Of a stretch of 33,443 nucleotides of DNA, positions 23,930 to 33,431 are shown in pieces; the first letter of the stretch is position 1; every line of letters starts with the position of its first letter. The notes beneath the pieces are model-generated. The model saw nothing but the letters and a program-made list of their open reading frames with translations. It searched no databases and was not told the DNA's origin. Made by a program: the position numbers and the translations under genes. This DNA is from Rhodanobacter denitrificans (lineage in GTDB: Bacteria > Pseudomonadota > Gammaproteobacteria > Xanthomonadales > Rhodanobacteraceae), in NCBI GenBank assembly GCA_017848855.1, contig JAFIHF010000006.1, positions 1-33,443 of the forward strand, read 5' to 3'.

Positions 23930-24891
23930 CGGCGACACCGCGCATCCAGCTGCTGGCGCGCGACAACGGCGCGGGCCTCAGCCGCGACATGGCCCTGCTC
24001 GCCACGGCGCTGGGCGAGGCGGGCGCATCGGTACACGCGACCGGATTGCCGCACCGCGGCCGCCTCGCCGAATGGCTCACGCGCCTGCGCCTCGCCGGAC
24101 GCGCGCCGGCGTTCGATCTCAACCTGATGCTGGAACGCGTGCGCCCGGAATTCGCCCGCGCCGCACGACGCAACGTGCTGGTGCCCAATCCGGAATACTT
24201 CCGCACGCAGGATCGCACCGCACTGGACTGCATCGACGTGGTGTGGGCCAAGACCCGCCATGCCGAGCGCCTGTTCGCGGCGCTGGGCAAGCCCGTGCGC
24301 CACATCGGCTTCACCAGCCCCGACCGTCTCGATGCCACCGTGCCACGCCGGCACGCGTTCTTCCACGGCCCCGGCCGCAGCGCCAACAAGGGCACCGCGG
24401 CGCTGCTGCGGCTGTGGGCGGCGCACCCCGAATGGCCCACGCTCACCGTGGCGTGGCGGCGCAAGCGGGTGGAGCTGGAGGCGCTGCCGGCCAACGTGCG
24501 GTTGATCCGCGAGCACCTCGACGACGCGGCCTACCGCCGGCTGCAGAACGAACACCGCTTCCACCTGTGCCCGTCGCAGACGGAAGGTTACGGCCACTAC
24601 CTGGTCGAGGCGATGAGCTGCGGTGCGGTGGTAGTGACGCTGGACGCCGAGCCGATGCACGAACTGGTGACCGCCGAGCGCGGCGTGCTGGTGCCGGCAC
24701 AGGCCGCGGGCACACAGGACCTGGCCACGCTGTACGGCTTCCGCGACGAGGACATGGCGCGCGCGATCGAACGCTGCGCGGCGATGCCGGAGGCCGAGGC
24801 CGTCGCGCTGGGCGCGACGGCGCGCACCTGGTACGAGGCCGAGCGCTCCGCGTTTCCGGCACGGCTGCGCGAAGCGCTCGACACCGTTTAG
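23926..24891 (+). CDS. GT4-like glycosyltransferase
   Basis: A 321-residue GT-B glycosyltransferase, likely cytoplasmic, that transfers sugar from a nucleotide donor. The C-terminal signature CPSQTEGYGHYLVEAMSCGA holds the E-x7-E motif (E220, E228) of GT4 enzymes, followed by the strand VVVTLDAEPMHEL. The N-terminal half is short and diverged. The start overlaps the GT39 stop as ATGA. Its stop (TAG, 24889-24891) overlaps the stop of the convergent GT2 gene (TAA, 24890-24888), leaving no room for a separate terminator. Family assignment is fair; sugar and acceptor are unknown. Confidence 0.8.
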   Translation: MTATPRIQLLARDNGAGLSRDMALLATALGEAGASVHATGLPHRGRLAEWLTRLRLAGRAPAFDLNLMLERVRPEFARAARRNVLVPNPEYFRTQDRTALDCIDVVWAKTRHAERLFAALGKPVRHIGFTSPDRLDATVPRRHAFFHGPGRSANKGTAALLRLWAAHPEWPTLTVAWRRKRVELEALPANVRLIREHLDDAAYRRLQNEHRFHLCPSQTEGYGHYLVEAMSCGAVVVTLDAEPMHELVTAERGVLVPAQAAGTQDLATLYGFRDEDMARAIERCAAMPEAEAVALGATARTWYEAERSAFPARLREALDTV

Positions 24892-25733
24892 CCGTCCAGA
24901 CGTCCGGCGTCGGCAAACTCCGCGAGATGGCCGTCGATGCCGCGCTCGCAACGCACGATGCCTTCGGTGCGGGTGGCGTGGAACAGGCGGTTGTTCGGCA
25001 GGCTGAGGTCGTCGACGTCGGGCTGGGCGCGCGAGCGGTGCCACAGGTGCACGGCCAGCGCGGCCCATTTCAGCGCGCGCCGGCGCAGCCCGGCGTTTTC
25101 CAGCCGCGCCACCAGTTCGCGATCCTCGGCGCCATAGCCTTCCATGCGTTCGTCGAAACCGTTGACGCGCAACAGGTCGTCGCGCCAGAAGCTCATGTTG
25201 CAGCTCATCACGCGGCCGCCGTTCTTCGAGCGCGATTTCCAGCGCGCGAGCTGCGGCTGGCGGAACGCGTAGAGGCGCCTGGTACCGTCGAATTCGTGGA
25301 AATCCGCGCGCGACCATGGCGCGAACACCGGCTGGCCGCCCGCCAGCAGCCGGGCGCTTTCCTCGCGCGTGGCCTTGATCCGCCCGCCCTGCAGGAAGAA
25401 ACCGCGTTCGGCCAGCATCAGGTGGTCGGCGACGAAACGCGGGTGCAGCAACATGTCGCCGTCGAGCAGGATCACGTAGTCGCCGCGGCTGGCGGCGATG
25501 CCGCGGTTGCGCGCGCGCGCGGCGCGGAAGCCGCGATCCTCCTGCCACACGTGGCGCAGCGGCACCGGATAGTCGCGCGCCATGCGCTCGACCAGCGCAC
25601 GGGTTTCCTCGCCCGAACCGTCGTCGGCCACGATCACTTCGTCGGGCAGGCGCGTCTGCGCGGCAAGGCTGGCCAGCAGGCGCTGCAGCGCCGCGGGCCA
25701 GTTGTAGGTGAGCGCGACGACGCTGACCTTCAT
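24888..25733 (-). CDS. GT2-family glycosyltransferase
   Basis: A 281-residue GT-A enzyme. The N-terminal MKVSVVALTYNWPAALQRLL, DDGS (37-40) and metal-binding DGD (91-93) are typical of GT2. The later segment with NGGRVMSCNMSFWRDDLLRVNGFDE and GYGAEDREL (residues shown in parts) is the galactosyltransferase-like C-terminal module seen in chondroitin/kfoC-type and capsule enzymes. The ATG at 25733 starts exactly at the family N-terminus. It lies 8 bases downstream of the second GT2 gene, in one operon with the decarboxylase and ligase genes. No membrane helix is seen. Confidence 0.85.
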   Translation of the reverse strand: MKVSVVALTYNWPAALQRLLASLAAQTRLPDEVIVADDGSGEETRALVERMARDYPVPLRHVWQEDRGFRAARARNRGIAASRGDYVILLDGDMLLHPRFVADHLMLAERGFFLQGGRIKATREESARLLAGGQPVFAPWSRADFHEFDGTRRLYAFRQPQLARWKSRSKNGGRVMSCNMSFWRDDLLRVNGFDERMEGYGAEDRELVARLENAGLRRRALKWAALAVHLWHRSRAQPDVDDLSLPNNRLFHATRTEGIVRCERGIDGHLAEFADAGRLDG

Positions 25734-25741
25734 GCCCGTGC

Positions 25742-26656
25742 TCAGTGTCCGCGCAGGCCGCGCAGCAGGATCGCCAGCGCGCGCTCGGTGCGCTTCCACC
25801 ACGACACCCGGCTGTGCAGGGCGATGCCCGCGTAGATGCGCGCCTCCTCCCAGTCGCAGCGTTCGCGCGACTTGAACTCGGCCTTGGCCAGGTCCAGCGC
25901 GTGGACGTCCAGGTGCATGCGCGCGGCGTAATGGTTGATCAGGCAGCGCGAGCGGAACTGCGGCGCGAACTCGCGCATGCGCGCCTGCTCGTGCCACCAG
26001 CCGTTGCGGCCGTGGATGCGGTAGTCGACGTTGCCGGTGGGCAGGAAGTACTTGCGCGCGCCCAGCACGCTGGCGCCGAACACCAGGCAGTTGTCGGCGC
26101 TGATGCGCCAGTTCGCGGCGAACTCCGGCGGCAGGTCGAGCACGCGTTCGGCCAGCTTGCGGCGCAGCGCCAGCGCCGAGGTGGGCGCGCCGTACCAGCG
26201 CGCGCGCACCCAGGTGCCGAGCACGGTGTAGCCGAGATCCATGGCCTCCTTCGCGTAGCCCTGCGTGCCCGACTCGTTGCCCACCAGGCGCACGTCGGAG
26301 AACACGAAGTCGATGTCCTTGCGTGCGGCGAACACTTCAGCAAGCTGGCGCAGATAGTCCGGCCCCCAGCGGTCGTCGGCGTCGAGGAAACACACCACGT
26401 CGCCGCTGACCGCGGCGAGGCCGCGCTGGAACGCGGCGAGCTGGCCGCCGTTCTTGCCGCACAGCAGTTTCACCCGTGCGTCGTGGCCATAGCGTTCCTG
26501 CAGGTAGTCGGGCGAGCCGTCGGTGGAGCCGTCGTCCACCACGATCACTTCCAGCGGCGCATGGGCCTGCGCCAGCGCGCCGTCCACCGCCTCGGCGACG
26601 AAGTCGCGGTAGTTGTAGTTGGTGACGACGACGGAGAAGCTGAGCGGCGCGGTCAC
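25742..26656 (-). CDS. GT2-family glycosyltransferase
   Basis: A 304-residue GT-A enzyme with FSVVVTNYNYRDFV at the start, DDGSTDG (41-47) and LDADD (91-95), the nucleotide-sugar and metal-binding motifs of GT2. The best start is GTG at 26656: GGAGG lies 6 bases upstream and the codon follows the decarboxylase stop by one base. The open frame to 26707 would overlap that gene. The C-terminal half has no recognised domain. Donor and acceptor are unknown; the neighbours suggest LPS core or O-chain assembly. Confidence 0.85.
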   Translation of the reverse strand: MTAPLSFSVVVTNYNYRDFVAEAVDGALAQAHAPLEVIVVDDGSTDGSPDYLQERYGHDARVKLLCGKNGGQLAAFQRGLAAVSGDVVCFLDADDRWGPDYLRQLAEVFAARKDIDFVFSDVRLVGNESGTQGYAKEAMDLGYTVLGTWVRARWYGAPTSALALRRKLAERVLDLPPEFAANWRISADNCLVFGASVLGARKYFLPTGNVDYRIHGRNGWWHEQARMREFAPQFRSRCLINHYAARMHLDVHALDLAKAEFKSRERCDWEEARIYAGIALHSRVSWWKRTERALAILLRGLRGH

Positions 26657-26657
26657 C

Positions 26658-27599
<942 letters not shown>

Positions 27600-27624
27600 G
27601 GGGTCGTTCCGGAACGCGAGGCGG

Positions 27625-28890
27625 CTAGTGTAAGCGACCGGCGACGGCGATACGGCGACGCGCGTCGACCTCCTGCCACAGCGCCAGCGCCAGCGGCAGC
27701 CACGCCAGCAGCCAGCCCGGCCGCGGGCTGTCCAGCAGCTGCGGCATGTCGAACTGCAGCACCACGCTGGCATACAGCCACAGCGCCAGCACCAGCCGGC
27801 CGGTCACTCGCCGCCGGTGCCGCCAGCCCAGCCAGGCGGTCGCCAGCCACAGCGCGACCAGCAGCAGCAGGCCGGGCAGGCCCAGTTCGATCATGGTCTG
27901 GGTCAGCACGTTGTGGCTGTGCGTGTAGTCCACGCCGGCCACCGCCAGCGTGAACGGCGCGCCCTGCCCCAGGCCCAGCCACGGGTGCTGCGCGATCAGG
28001 TGCACGGATTGCACGAACAATTGCGGCCGCAGCGAGGTACCGCGTTCCACCAGCACCGGCAGCGGCCAGATGCAGCAGGCCAGCACCGCGGCCAGCGCCA
28101 TGCCGGCCAGCCAGCGCGCCGTGCGTCCCGCATGCCACAGCGGCGCGCACACCACGCACGCGGCCAGCGCCAGCCACACGCTGCGCGAACCGGTCAGCGC
28201 GATGAAGGCCAGCAGCACCGGCAGGGCCAGCCAGCGCAATGCCGAAAGGCGCCAGCCTGCGACCGGCAGCAAGGCCAGCCAGAGGCAGGCCGCACCCATC
28301 ACCGCCGCGGCGTAGTTCGCGGTGGCGATCACGCCCTCGCCCACGATGCGGCCGTCCACCGGCGGGTGGCGCAGGTAGTGCAGGCAGTAGCAACCCGCGA
28401 TCAGCGCGATGCCCAGGCCCGCCAGCAGCAGCAGGCGCTGGCCGCGCCGCTCGTCCGCGCCCAGCCAGACCGGCCACGCCAGCACGAAGGCCAGCACGCT
28501 CAGCAGGCGGCTGAGCTCGTCGCCCAGGTGCCGCGCATGCGCCCACAACAGGGACAGCGCGGCCCAGGCCAGCAGCAGCAGGAAGATCCGGAACGCCGGT
28601 AGCGGCAGCAGCTCCTTCCAGGTCGCCGCCCGCGGCGTGAGCGCGAGGCACCAGGCCGGCAGGTACAGCAGCAAAATCAGGCTGCCCTGGTACAGCTTGC
28701 CCGGGTTGAACGACACCCCCGAGGGCATCGCCACGAGGCCGAGCATCATCCACACCAGACCCACGCCCAGCACGCCCTGCCAGAACCCGCGGCGGCGCAG
28801 GAACAACGGCGCGTCGGCGACCTCGGCCAGGGACCGAGTGGCGACCGGCATGCCCTGCACCAGCGGGATATTGTGCTTTTCGTGGCCCAT
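27625..28890 (-). CDS. O-antigen ligase/polymerase (WaaL/Wzy family)
   Basis: An integral membrane protein of about 421 residues with roughly 10-12 helices and a large periplasmic loop. The Wzy_C signature is visible as [10 protein letters not shown], then [19 protein letters not shown]. Members either ligate O-polysaccharide to lipid A-core or polymerise O-units; the sequence alone does not decide which. Several starts are possible. ATG at 28890 has AAGG 4 bases upstream; ATG at 28905 and the frame start at 28956 have no good ribosome site. It is the first gene of the four-gene minus-strand glycan operon. Confidence 0.85.
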   Translation of the reverse strand: MGHEKHNIPLVQGMPVATRSLAEVADAPLFLRRRGFWQGVLGVGLVWMMLGLVAMPSGVSFNPGKLYQGSLILLLYLPAWCLALTPRAATWKELLPLPAFRIFLLLLAWAALSLLWAHARHLGDELSRLLSVLAFVLAWPVWLGADERRGQRLLLLAGLGIALIAGCYCLHYLRHPPVDGRIVGEGVIATANYAAAVMGAACLWLALLPVAGWRLSALRWLALPVLLAFIALTGSRSVWLALAACVVCAPLWHAGRTARWLAGMALAAVLACCIWPLPVLVERGTSLRPQLFVQSVHLIAQHPWLGLGQGAPFTLAVAGVDYTHSHNVLTQTMIELGLPGLLLLVALWLATAWLGWRHRRRVTGRLVLALWLYASVVLQFDMPQLLDSPRPGWLLAWLPLALALWQEVDARRRIAVAGRLH

Positions 28891-29112
28891 GGAACCTTCA
28901 GACATGGCGCGTGCGATCGCCACCACATTCCCTTGCGCAGCGCGCAGCATAACCAATGGTGCGCCCGCACTGGGTCAATACGCCGGCAAACGCATCAACA
29001 CGAGGTGACAGTGGTCGCATCATGCCTGCCGCCAGCTGAAACCCAGCCCACCGGCGGCGCCGATGTGCAGAAGGCGTCAACACGTTTGCCAAGTGGGACG
29101 CAGCGCCGGCCC

Positions 29113-29126
29113 GCTAGAATCCCGCC
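29113..29126 (+). promoter_or_regulatory. Leaderless-type promoter box before the WaaE-like gene
   Basis: TAGAAT (29115-29120) lies 6 bases before the ATG at 29127, and there is no Shine-Dalgarno. The 16-mer GCTAGAATCCCGCCAT recurs identically at 31223-31238, before the second GT39 gene. No good -35 at 17 bases is seen. Confidence 0.5.
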
Positions 29127-29942
29127 ATGCCCACCCTGCCCCTCACTCTCGCCGTCATCACCCACAACGAGGCTGCCTGCATCGCGCGCTGCCTGGACAG
29201 CGTGCCGTTCGCGGCGGAGAAGCTGGTGGTGGATTCGGGCAGCGACGACGACACCGTGGCGATCGCGCAGGCGCACGGTGCGCGCGTGGTGCACCAGGAC
29301 TGGCTGGGCTTCGGTGCGCAGCGCAACTTCGCCAGCGGCCTGTGCAGCCACGACTGGATCCTGGTGCTGGACGCCGACGAGTGCCTGTCGCCGGAACTCG
29401 CCGCCGAGCTGGAACGCAAGCTGCCCGCGCTGATGGCCGGCGACGCCCCTGCCGCCTGGCTGCGCCGCCGCACCATCTACATGGGCCGGCCGATGCGCTG
29501 GTACCGCCCCAACGTGGGCGAGAAGCTGGCCCGGCTCTACCACCGCGGCCGCGCGTGCTGGAGCGATGCGCGGGTGCACGAGTCGCTGCGTTTCGAAGGC
29601 AGCGCGCCGGTGTTCGACGCACCGTTCGACCACGCCAACAACCCCACCCTGGTGCACAAGCAGCTCAAGGTGCTGCGCTATGCCGAGCTGAAATGCCGCG
29701 ACTGGCGCGACAAGGGCAAGCCCGCGCGGATGTGGCAGGCGCCGTTCGTGTACCTGCTGGCCTTCCTCAAGGACTACGTGTTCCGGCTGGCCATGCTCGA
29801 CGGCTGGCGCGGCTTCGTGATCGCGCAGACCGCGGCCAGCTACGCGCTGTACAAGCGCATGCGCTACTACGAGATGGTGAGGAATCCCGCGTCGGTCGCG
29901 GAAGCGGCCGACGCATTGGAAAAGCACCGCATCGATCGTTGA
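29127..29942 (+). CDS. WaaE/KdtX-like GT2 glycosyltransferase (LPS core)
   Basis: A 271-residue GT2 enzyme of the LPS-core type. LAVITHNEAACIARCLDSV opens the protein, followed by VVDSGSDDDT (35-43), WLGFGAQRNFAS (59-70) and LDADE (81-85). These motifs match the WaaE/KdtX and LgtF group, which adds a beta-1,4-linked glucose to the core heptose. No clear membrane helix is seen. The start is fixed by the -10 box directly upstream. It is divergent from the ligase gene, with 236 bases between the two starts, and is followed by a REP doublet. Confidence 0.87.
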   Translation: MPTLPLTLAVITHNEAACIARCLDSVPFAAEKLVVDSGSDDDTVAIAQAHGARVVHQDWLGFGAQRNFASGLCSHDWILVLDADECLSPELAAELERKLPALMAGDAPAAWLRRRTIYMGRPMRWYRPNVGEKLARLYHRGRACWSDARVHESLRFEGSAPVFDAPFDHANNPTLVHKQLKVLRYAELKCRDWRDKGKPARMWQAPFVYLLAFLKDYVFRLAMLDGWRGFVIAQTAASYALYKRMRYYEMVRNPASVAEAADALEKHRIDR

Positions 29943-29945
29943 TCC

Positions 29946-30002
29946 GTAGGTCGGGATTCATCCCGACACCGAACCGGCATGTCGGGCTGAAGCCCGACCT
30001 AC
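29946..30002 (+). repeat. REP doublet (GTAGGTCGGGATTCATCCCGAC type)
   Basis: The left unit GTAGGTCGGGATTCATCCCG (29946-29967) and right unit GTCGGGCTGAAGCCCGAC plus CTAC (29981-30002) are inverted around a short spacer. The left hairpin has A-T where the right has G-C (GGGATTCATCCC against GGGCTGAAGCCC), a paired change. It lies 4 bases past the glycosyltransferase stop. Confidence 0.9.
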
Positions 30003-30059
30003 GCAGGCCGCCGAGGGCTGCGCGCTAAGCTATCCGCCTCCGTCCGAAAACCCGACCCC

Positions 30060-31094
30060 ATGCCCAAGCACTACCTCCTCTACGGCTCCGAGCGTTACGC
30101 GCTGGCGATCCTGCGCCCGATCCAGGCGGCGATCCGCGCGCGCGGCGACGAGGCAGCATGGTTCTTCGACGGCCCCGGCGCGGAAGACCTGCACGCGGAC
30201 GAGCGCCTGCTGACGGTGCAGGAAGTGCGCGCGTGGAAGCCGCTGGCGGTGATCACCTCGTCGAATGCGGTGCCGCACTTCTTCCCCGGCGTGAAGGTGG
30301 AAACCTTCCACGGCTTCGATGCCGGCAAGCCGCGGCACATCTACGTGCGCGGCTTCTTCGATCTCTACTGCACCACCGGCCCGCGCGACACCGCACAGTT
30401 CCAGGCGATCGCCGACAAGGTGGGCCACTTCAGCGTGATCGAGACCGGCTTCCCCAAGATCGACCCGTTCATGCGCGAGCTGGGCGGCGCCATGCCGCCG
30501 GTGCGCACGCCGCCGGCGATCCTCTACCACAGCACCTTCTCGCCCTCGTGGAGCGCGGCGGAGACGCTGTACGAGGAGGTGAAGCGGCTATCGCGCGACG
30601 GCCGCTGGCGCTGGATCGTCAGCTTCCACCCGAAGATGAATCCGGAGACGGTGGCGAAGTTCAAGGCGCTGCAGAACGAGTACCTCACCTTCGCCGAGAA
30701 CGACAACATCCTGGAGCTGTTCGGCCAGGTCGACATGATGTGCTCGGACACCAGCTCCGCGCTCAACGAGTTCCTGCTCACCGGCAAGCCGGTGGTGACC
30801 TTCAACAACCGCCGCCCCGGTCCGCAGCTGATCGACATCCACGACGCCAGGGATTTCGAGCCGGCGATCGAGCGCGCACTCTCCCGCCCGCCGGAGCTGA
30901 TGGCCGCGATCCGCGCCTACGCCGATGCGATCCACCCCTACCGCGACGGCCGCTCCAGCGAGCGCGTGCTGGACGCGATCGACACCTTCGTCGCGAAGGG
31001 CGGCAAGAACCGCAAGCCCAAGCCGTGGAACCTGTGGCGCAAGCTGAAGATCCGCCGCCGCATCGGCTATTGGGGCCCCGCGCGCTGGCGCTGA
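30060..31094 (+). CDS. TagB/TagF-like CDP-glycerol (polyol) phosphotransferase
   Basis: A 344-residue protein resembling the CDP-glycerol glycerophosphotransferase family (GT-B fold), best known from teichoic acid synthesis and also found in some Gram-negative capsule and O-antigen clusters. Motifs seen are VETFHGFD (80-87, the counterpart of the TagF HG loop), the basic SFHPKMNPE (188-196) and the donor loop CSDTSSALNEFLLTGKPV (228-245). The C-terminus is strongly basic (KNRKPKPWNLWRKLKIRRR), suited to membrane-surface binding. The ATG at 30060 has no good ribosome site. The substrate is inferred only from the family. Confidence 0.75.
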   Translation: MPKHYLLYGSERYALAILRPIQAAIRARGDEAAWFFDGPGAEDLHADERLLTVQEVRAWKPLAVITSSNAVPHFFPGVKVETFHGFDAGKPRHIYVRGFFDLYCTTGPRDTAQFQAIADKVGHFSVIETGFPKIDPFMRELGGAMPPVRTPPAILYHSTFSPSWSAAETLYEEVKRLSRDGRWRWIVSFHPKMNPETVAKFKALQNEYLTFAENDNILELFGQVDMMCSDTSSALNEFLLTGKPVVTFNNRRPGPQLIDIHDARDFEPAIERALSRPPELMAAIRAYADAIHPYRDGRSSERVLDAIDTFVAKGGKNRKPKPWNLWRKLKIRRRIGYWGPARWR

Positions 31095-31106
31095 ACCGTG
31101 GGTCGG

Positions 31107-31212
31107 GCGTAGGTCGGGCTTCAGCCCGACATCCCGCCCTGAATCGTGGGTCGGGCTTCAGCCCGACGCGTGCGGGATGTCGGGATGAATCCCGACCTAC
31201 AAGCCCGACCTG
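31107..31212 (+). repeat. Cluster of REP units (GTCGGGCTTCAGCCCGAC type)
   Basis: Four related units lie in the gap of about 160 bp after the TagB-like gene: GTAGGTCGGGCTTCAGCCCG onward (31109-31130), a direct copy GGTCGGGCTTCAGCCCGAC (31149-31167), an inverted GTCGGGATGAATCCCGAC plus CTAC (31179-31200), and a half unit AGCCCGACCTGCG (31202-31214). GTCGGGCG just before the first unit may be another fragment. Three or more units in a row, rather than a clean doublet, suggest repeated insertion or slippage. Confidence 0.85.
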
Positions 31213-31222
31213 CGCCACCGCG

Positions 31223-31238
31223 GCTAGAATCCCGCCAT
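31223..31238 (+). promoter_or_regulatory. Promoter box for the second GT39 gene
   Basis: The 16-mer GCTAGAATCCCGCCAT is identical to the box at 29113-29128. Here the triplet after the box is ATC rather than ATG. The next start (GTG, 31258) lies 28 bases beyond TAGAAT, with GAGAG as ribosome site, so this transcript would have a short leader. Confidence 0.5.
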
Positions 31239-31257
31239 CTTCCACGCGAGAGCGCCC

Positions 31258-32985
31258 GTGACCCTCACCCCCTACAGCCGCTCCGAACACCTGCGCTCGC
31301 TCTGGCCGTGGCTGCCGTTGTGGACGGTGGTCGCCCTGCTGGCGATCTTCGCGCACGGCCCGATGCCGCTGTATTCCACCCGCACGCTGGCGGTGGCGTG
31401 GGAGATGTGGAGCCAGCACCACTGGCTGGTGCCGCACATCAACGGCCAGCCCTACAGCGAGAAGGCGCCGCTGCTGTTCTGGCTGATCCACGCCGGCTGG
31501 GCCGTGTTCGGCGTGGGCGATGGCTGGCCGCGCGTGCTGGAGGTGATCTTCGGCGGCGCCGAGCTGGTGCTGGTCTCGCTGCTGGCGCGGCGCCTGTTCC
31601 CGAACCGGCCGTGGATGGCCAAGGCCGCGCCGTGGGCGCTGGCGGCGCTGTCGTTCGCCTTCCTGTTCGGCCTGCAGATCATGTACGACGTGCTGCTGGC
31701 GGTGTGGGCGCTGGCGGCGCTGTTGTGCCTGGTGCCTACCGCGCGCCGCGCGGAGCCGCGCTGGTGGCTGTTCGGCCTGTGCATCGGCTTCGGCCTGCTG
31801 ACCAAGGGGCCGGTGATGCTGCTGCACGTGCTGTTCCCCTGGCTGCTCGGCCCGCTGTGGAGCGAAGCCGCGCGCACGCGGCGCGCGCGCTGGTACGGCC
31901 GCGGCGCGCTGGCCGTGCTGCTGGGCTTCGCGATGCTGCTGGCCTGGGCGCTGCCCGCCGGTTTCGCCGGCGGCGAGGCCTACATGCACCGGCTGTTCTT
32001 CAGCCAGACCGCGGCGCGGGTGATCCACGGCGTGGAAACCGCCGAACCGCTGCAGAGCCACGCGCGCCCGGTGCTGTGGTACGTGCTGATGCTGCCGCTG
32101 CTGCTGTTCCCGTTCATCGCCTGGCCGCGCGCCTGGGTGGCGCTGGCCACGCTGCGCAAGCCGCTGGAACCGGGCCTGCGCTTCGCGCTGTGCTGGGTGC
32201 TGCCCACTTTCCTGCTGTTCTCGCTGATCCGCGGCAAGCAGCTCTACTACATGCTGCCGGAACTGGCCGGCGCGATGCTGCTGCTGTGCGGCGCGATCGC
32301 CATGCTGCGCGAACGCCGGCCCAGGCTCGCCAACACCGGCTGGCTGGGCACCTGGCCACTCGGCGCGGGCAGCCTCGCGTTCGCGCTGCTGCTGTTCGTG
32401 CTGCCGAACCTGGTGGCCGGCAACCACCTGCACGGCGAATGGCCCGACGCCTGCGCGCCGTACAGCCGCTACTTCGCCGTGGTGTTCCTGCTGCTGGGCC
32501 TACTCCTGCTGCTGCGCGGACGCGGCGAACTGCGCCGACTGGCGGTGGCGGGGCTGGTCGGCACGCTGGCGCTCAACACCTTGTTCACCCTCACCATGTG
32601 GCCGCGCTACGAGCTGCGCCCCACCTCGCAACTGCTGAGCGCGGCCGAGCAGGGCGGTCACCCGATCGGCTACCTCGGCAACTACGAGGGCGAGTTCCAT
32701 TTTCAGGGTCGGCTGACCCGGCCGATCGCGGAGCTGTACAACGACGCCCAGCTGACCGCGTTCGCCCAGGCGCACCCCGACGGCCTGGTGGTGGAGCATC
32801 CCTCGAAGGTCTCACCGCAGGCGATGCGCTACGCGCTGCTGGTGCAGCCGTTCCGCTCGACCTGGCTGGTGGTGTGGCCCGCCACCGCACTGGCCGACCT
32901 GCGCAACGGCGTGGCCCCGCCCGAACCGTCGCAGCCGCCGCAGATCTACTCCGCCAACGGCGGCCGCTCGCGCACCCTGCCGTGA
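31258..32985 (+). CDS. ArnT/GT39-like membrane glycosyltransferase
   Basis: A 575-residue membrane protein with about 11-12 helices and a soluble C-terminal region (about 450-575). WLVPHINGQPYSEKAPLLFW (residues 56-75) matches the conserved loop of ArnT-like proteins. Upstream of it, where the first GT39 gene in this window has DEPRF, this one has YSTRT (39-43), so the usual acidic pair is missing, although E49 is near. It may be inactive, or use another residue. The GTG at 31258 has GAGAG upstream. It overlaps the TPR gene by 4 bases. The donor is presumably a polyprenyl-phosphate sugar. Confidence 0.82.
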   Translation: MTLTPYSRSEHLRSLWPWLPLWTVVALLAIFAHGPMPLYSTRTLAVAWEMWSQHHWLVPHINGQPYSEKAPLLFWLIHAGWAVFGVGDGWPRVLEVIFGGAELVLVSLLARRLFPNRPWMAKAAPWALAALSFAFLFGLQIMYDVLLAVWALAALLCLVPTARRAEPRWWLFGLCIGFGLLTKGPVMLLHVLFPWLLGPLWSEAARTRRARWYGRGALAVLLGFAMLLAWALPAGFAGGEAYMHRLFFSQTAARVIHGVETAEPLQSHARPVLWYVLMLPLLLFPFIAWPRAWVALATLRKPLEPGLRFALCWVLPTFLLFSLIRGKQLYYMLPELAGAMLLLCGAIAMLRERRPRLANTGWLGTWPLGAGSLAFALLLFVLPNLVAGNHLHGEWPDACAPYSRYFAVVFLLLGLLLLLRGRGELRRLAVAGLVGTLALNTLFTLTMWPRYELRPTSQLLSAAEQGGHPIGYLGNYEGEFHFQGRLTRPIAELYNDAQLTAFAQAHPDGLVVEHPSKVSPQAMRYALLVQPFRSTWLVVWPATALADLRNGVAPPEPSQPPQIYSANGGRSRTLP

Positions 32986-33431
32986 GCAAGGACGCGCTGA
33001 TCGCCAACCTGCGCAGCCAATGCGGCGGCCCGCGTGACGGCGCCCTGCTGCGCTACGCCTTGGGCAACGCGTTGCTGGAAATCGGCGATGCCGCCGCGGC
33101 CGTGGAGGAATTCCGCCATGCGTTGCGCTTCGATGCGCGTTATTCCGCGGCGTGGAAATTGTTGGGGAAGGCTTGTCTTGCCGCAGACGACCGTTTGGGC
33201 GCAATCGAAGCCTGGCGGCAGGGCATCGCCGTGGCGCAGGCGCGTGGGGACAAGCAGGCGGAGAAGGAGATGGGGGTGTTTTTGCGGCGTCTCGAGCGCG
33301 AGGGTGGTGAACCGCCCCGGGATTCTCGGAGGCTCCAACTCTTGAGAGGATGGAGCGATGGAAACCCCGAAGAAGAAGACCCCAACGTACTCGCCGGAAG
33401 TCCGCGAGCGGACCGTCCGGATGGTGTTTGA
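32982..33431 (+). CDS. TPR-repeat protein, 3' end replaced by an IS element
   Basis: A small tetratricopeptide protein. Two TPR units are clear (ALLRYALGNALLEIGDAAAA and SAAWKLLGKACLAADDRLGA, each followed by its second helix), then DKQAEKEMGVFLRRLERE. The start is GTG at 32982, overlapping the GT39 stop (GTGA). Family members that I recall end shortly after RRLE. Here the IS3-type inverted repeat starts at about 33308 and the frame reads on for roughly 40 residues of IS sequence to a TGA at 33431. The TPR fold is intact, so the protein may still work with a foreign tail. Role unknown; TPRs usually hold protein partners. Confidence 0.75.
   Translation: MSKDALIANLRSQCGGPRDGALLRYALGNALLEIGDAAAAVEEFRHALRFDARYSAAWKLLGKACLAADDRLGAIEAWRQGIAVAQARGDKQAEKEMGVFLRRLEREGGEPPRDSRRLQLLRGWSDGNPEEEDPNVLAGSPRADRPDGV

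Noticed and set aside
28596-28753. A 385-codon minus-strand frame (27596-28753) out of frame with the ligase
   Set aside because: It is a GC-rich shadow of the O-antigen ligase gene, which has the Wzy_C motif and membrane helices in the other frame.
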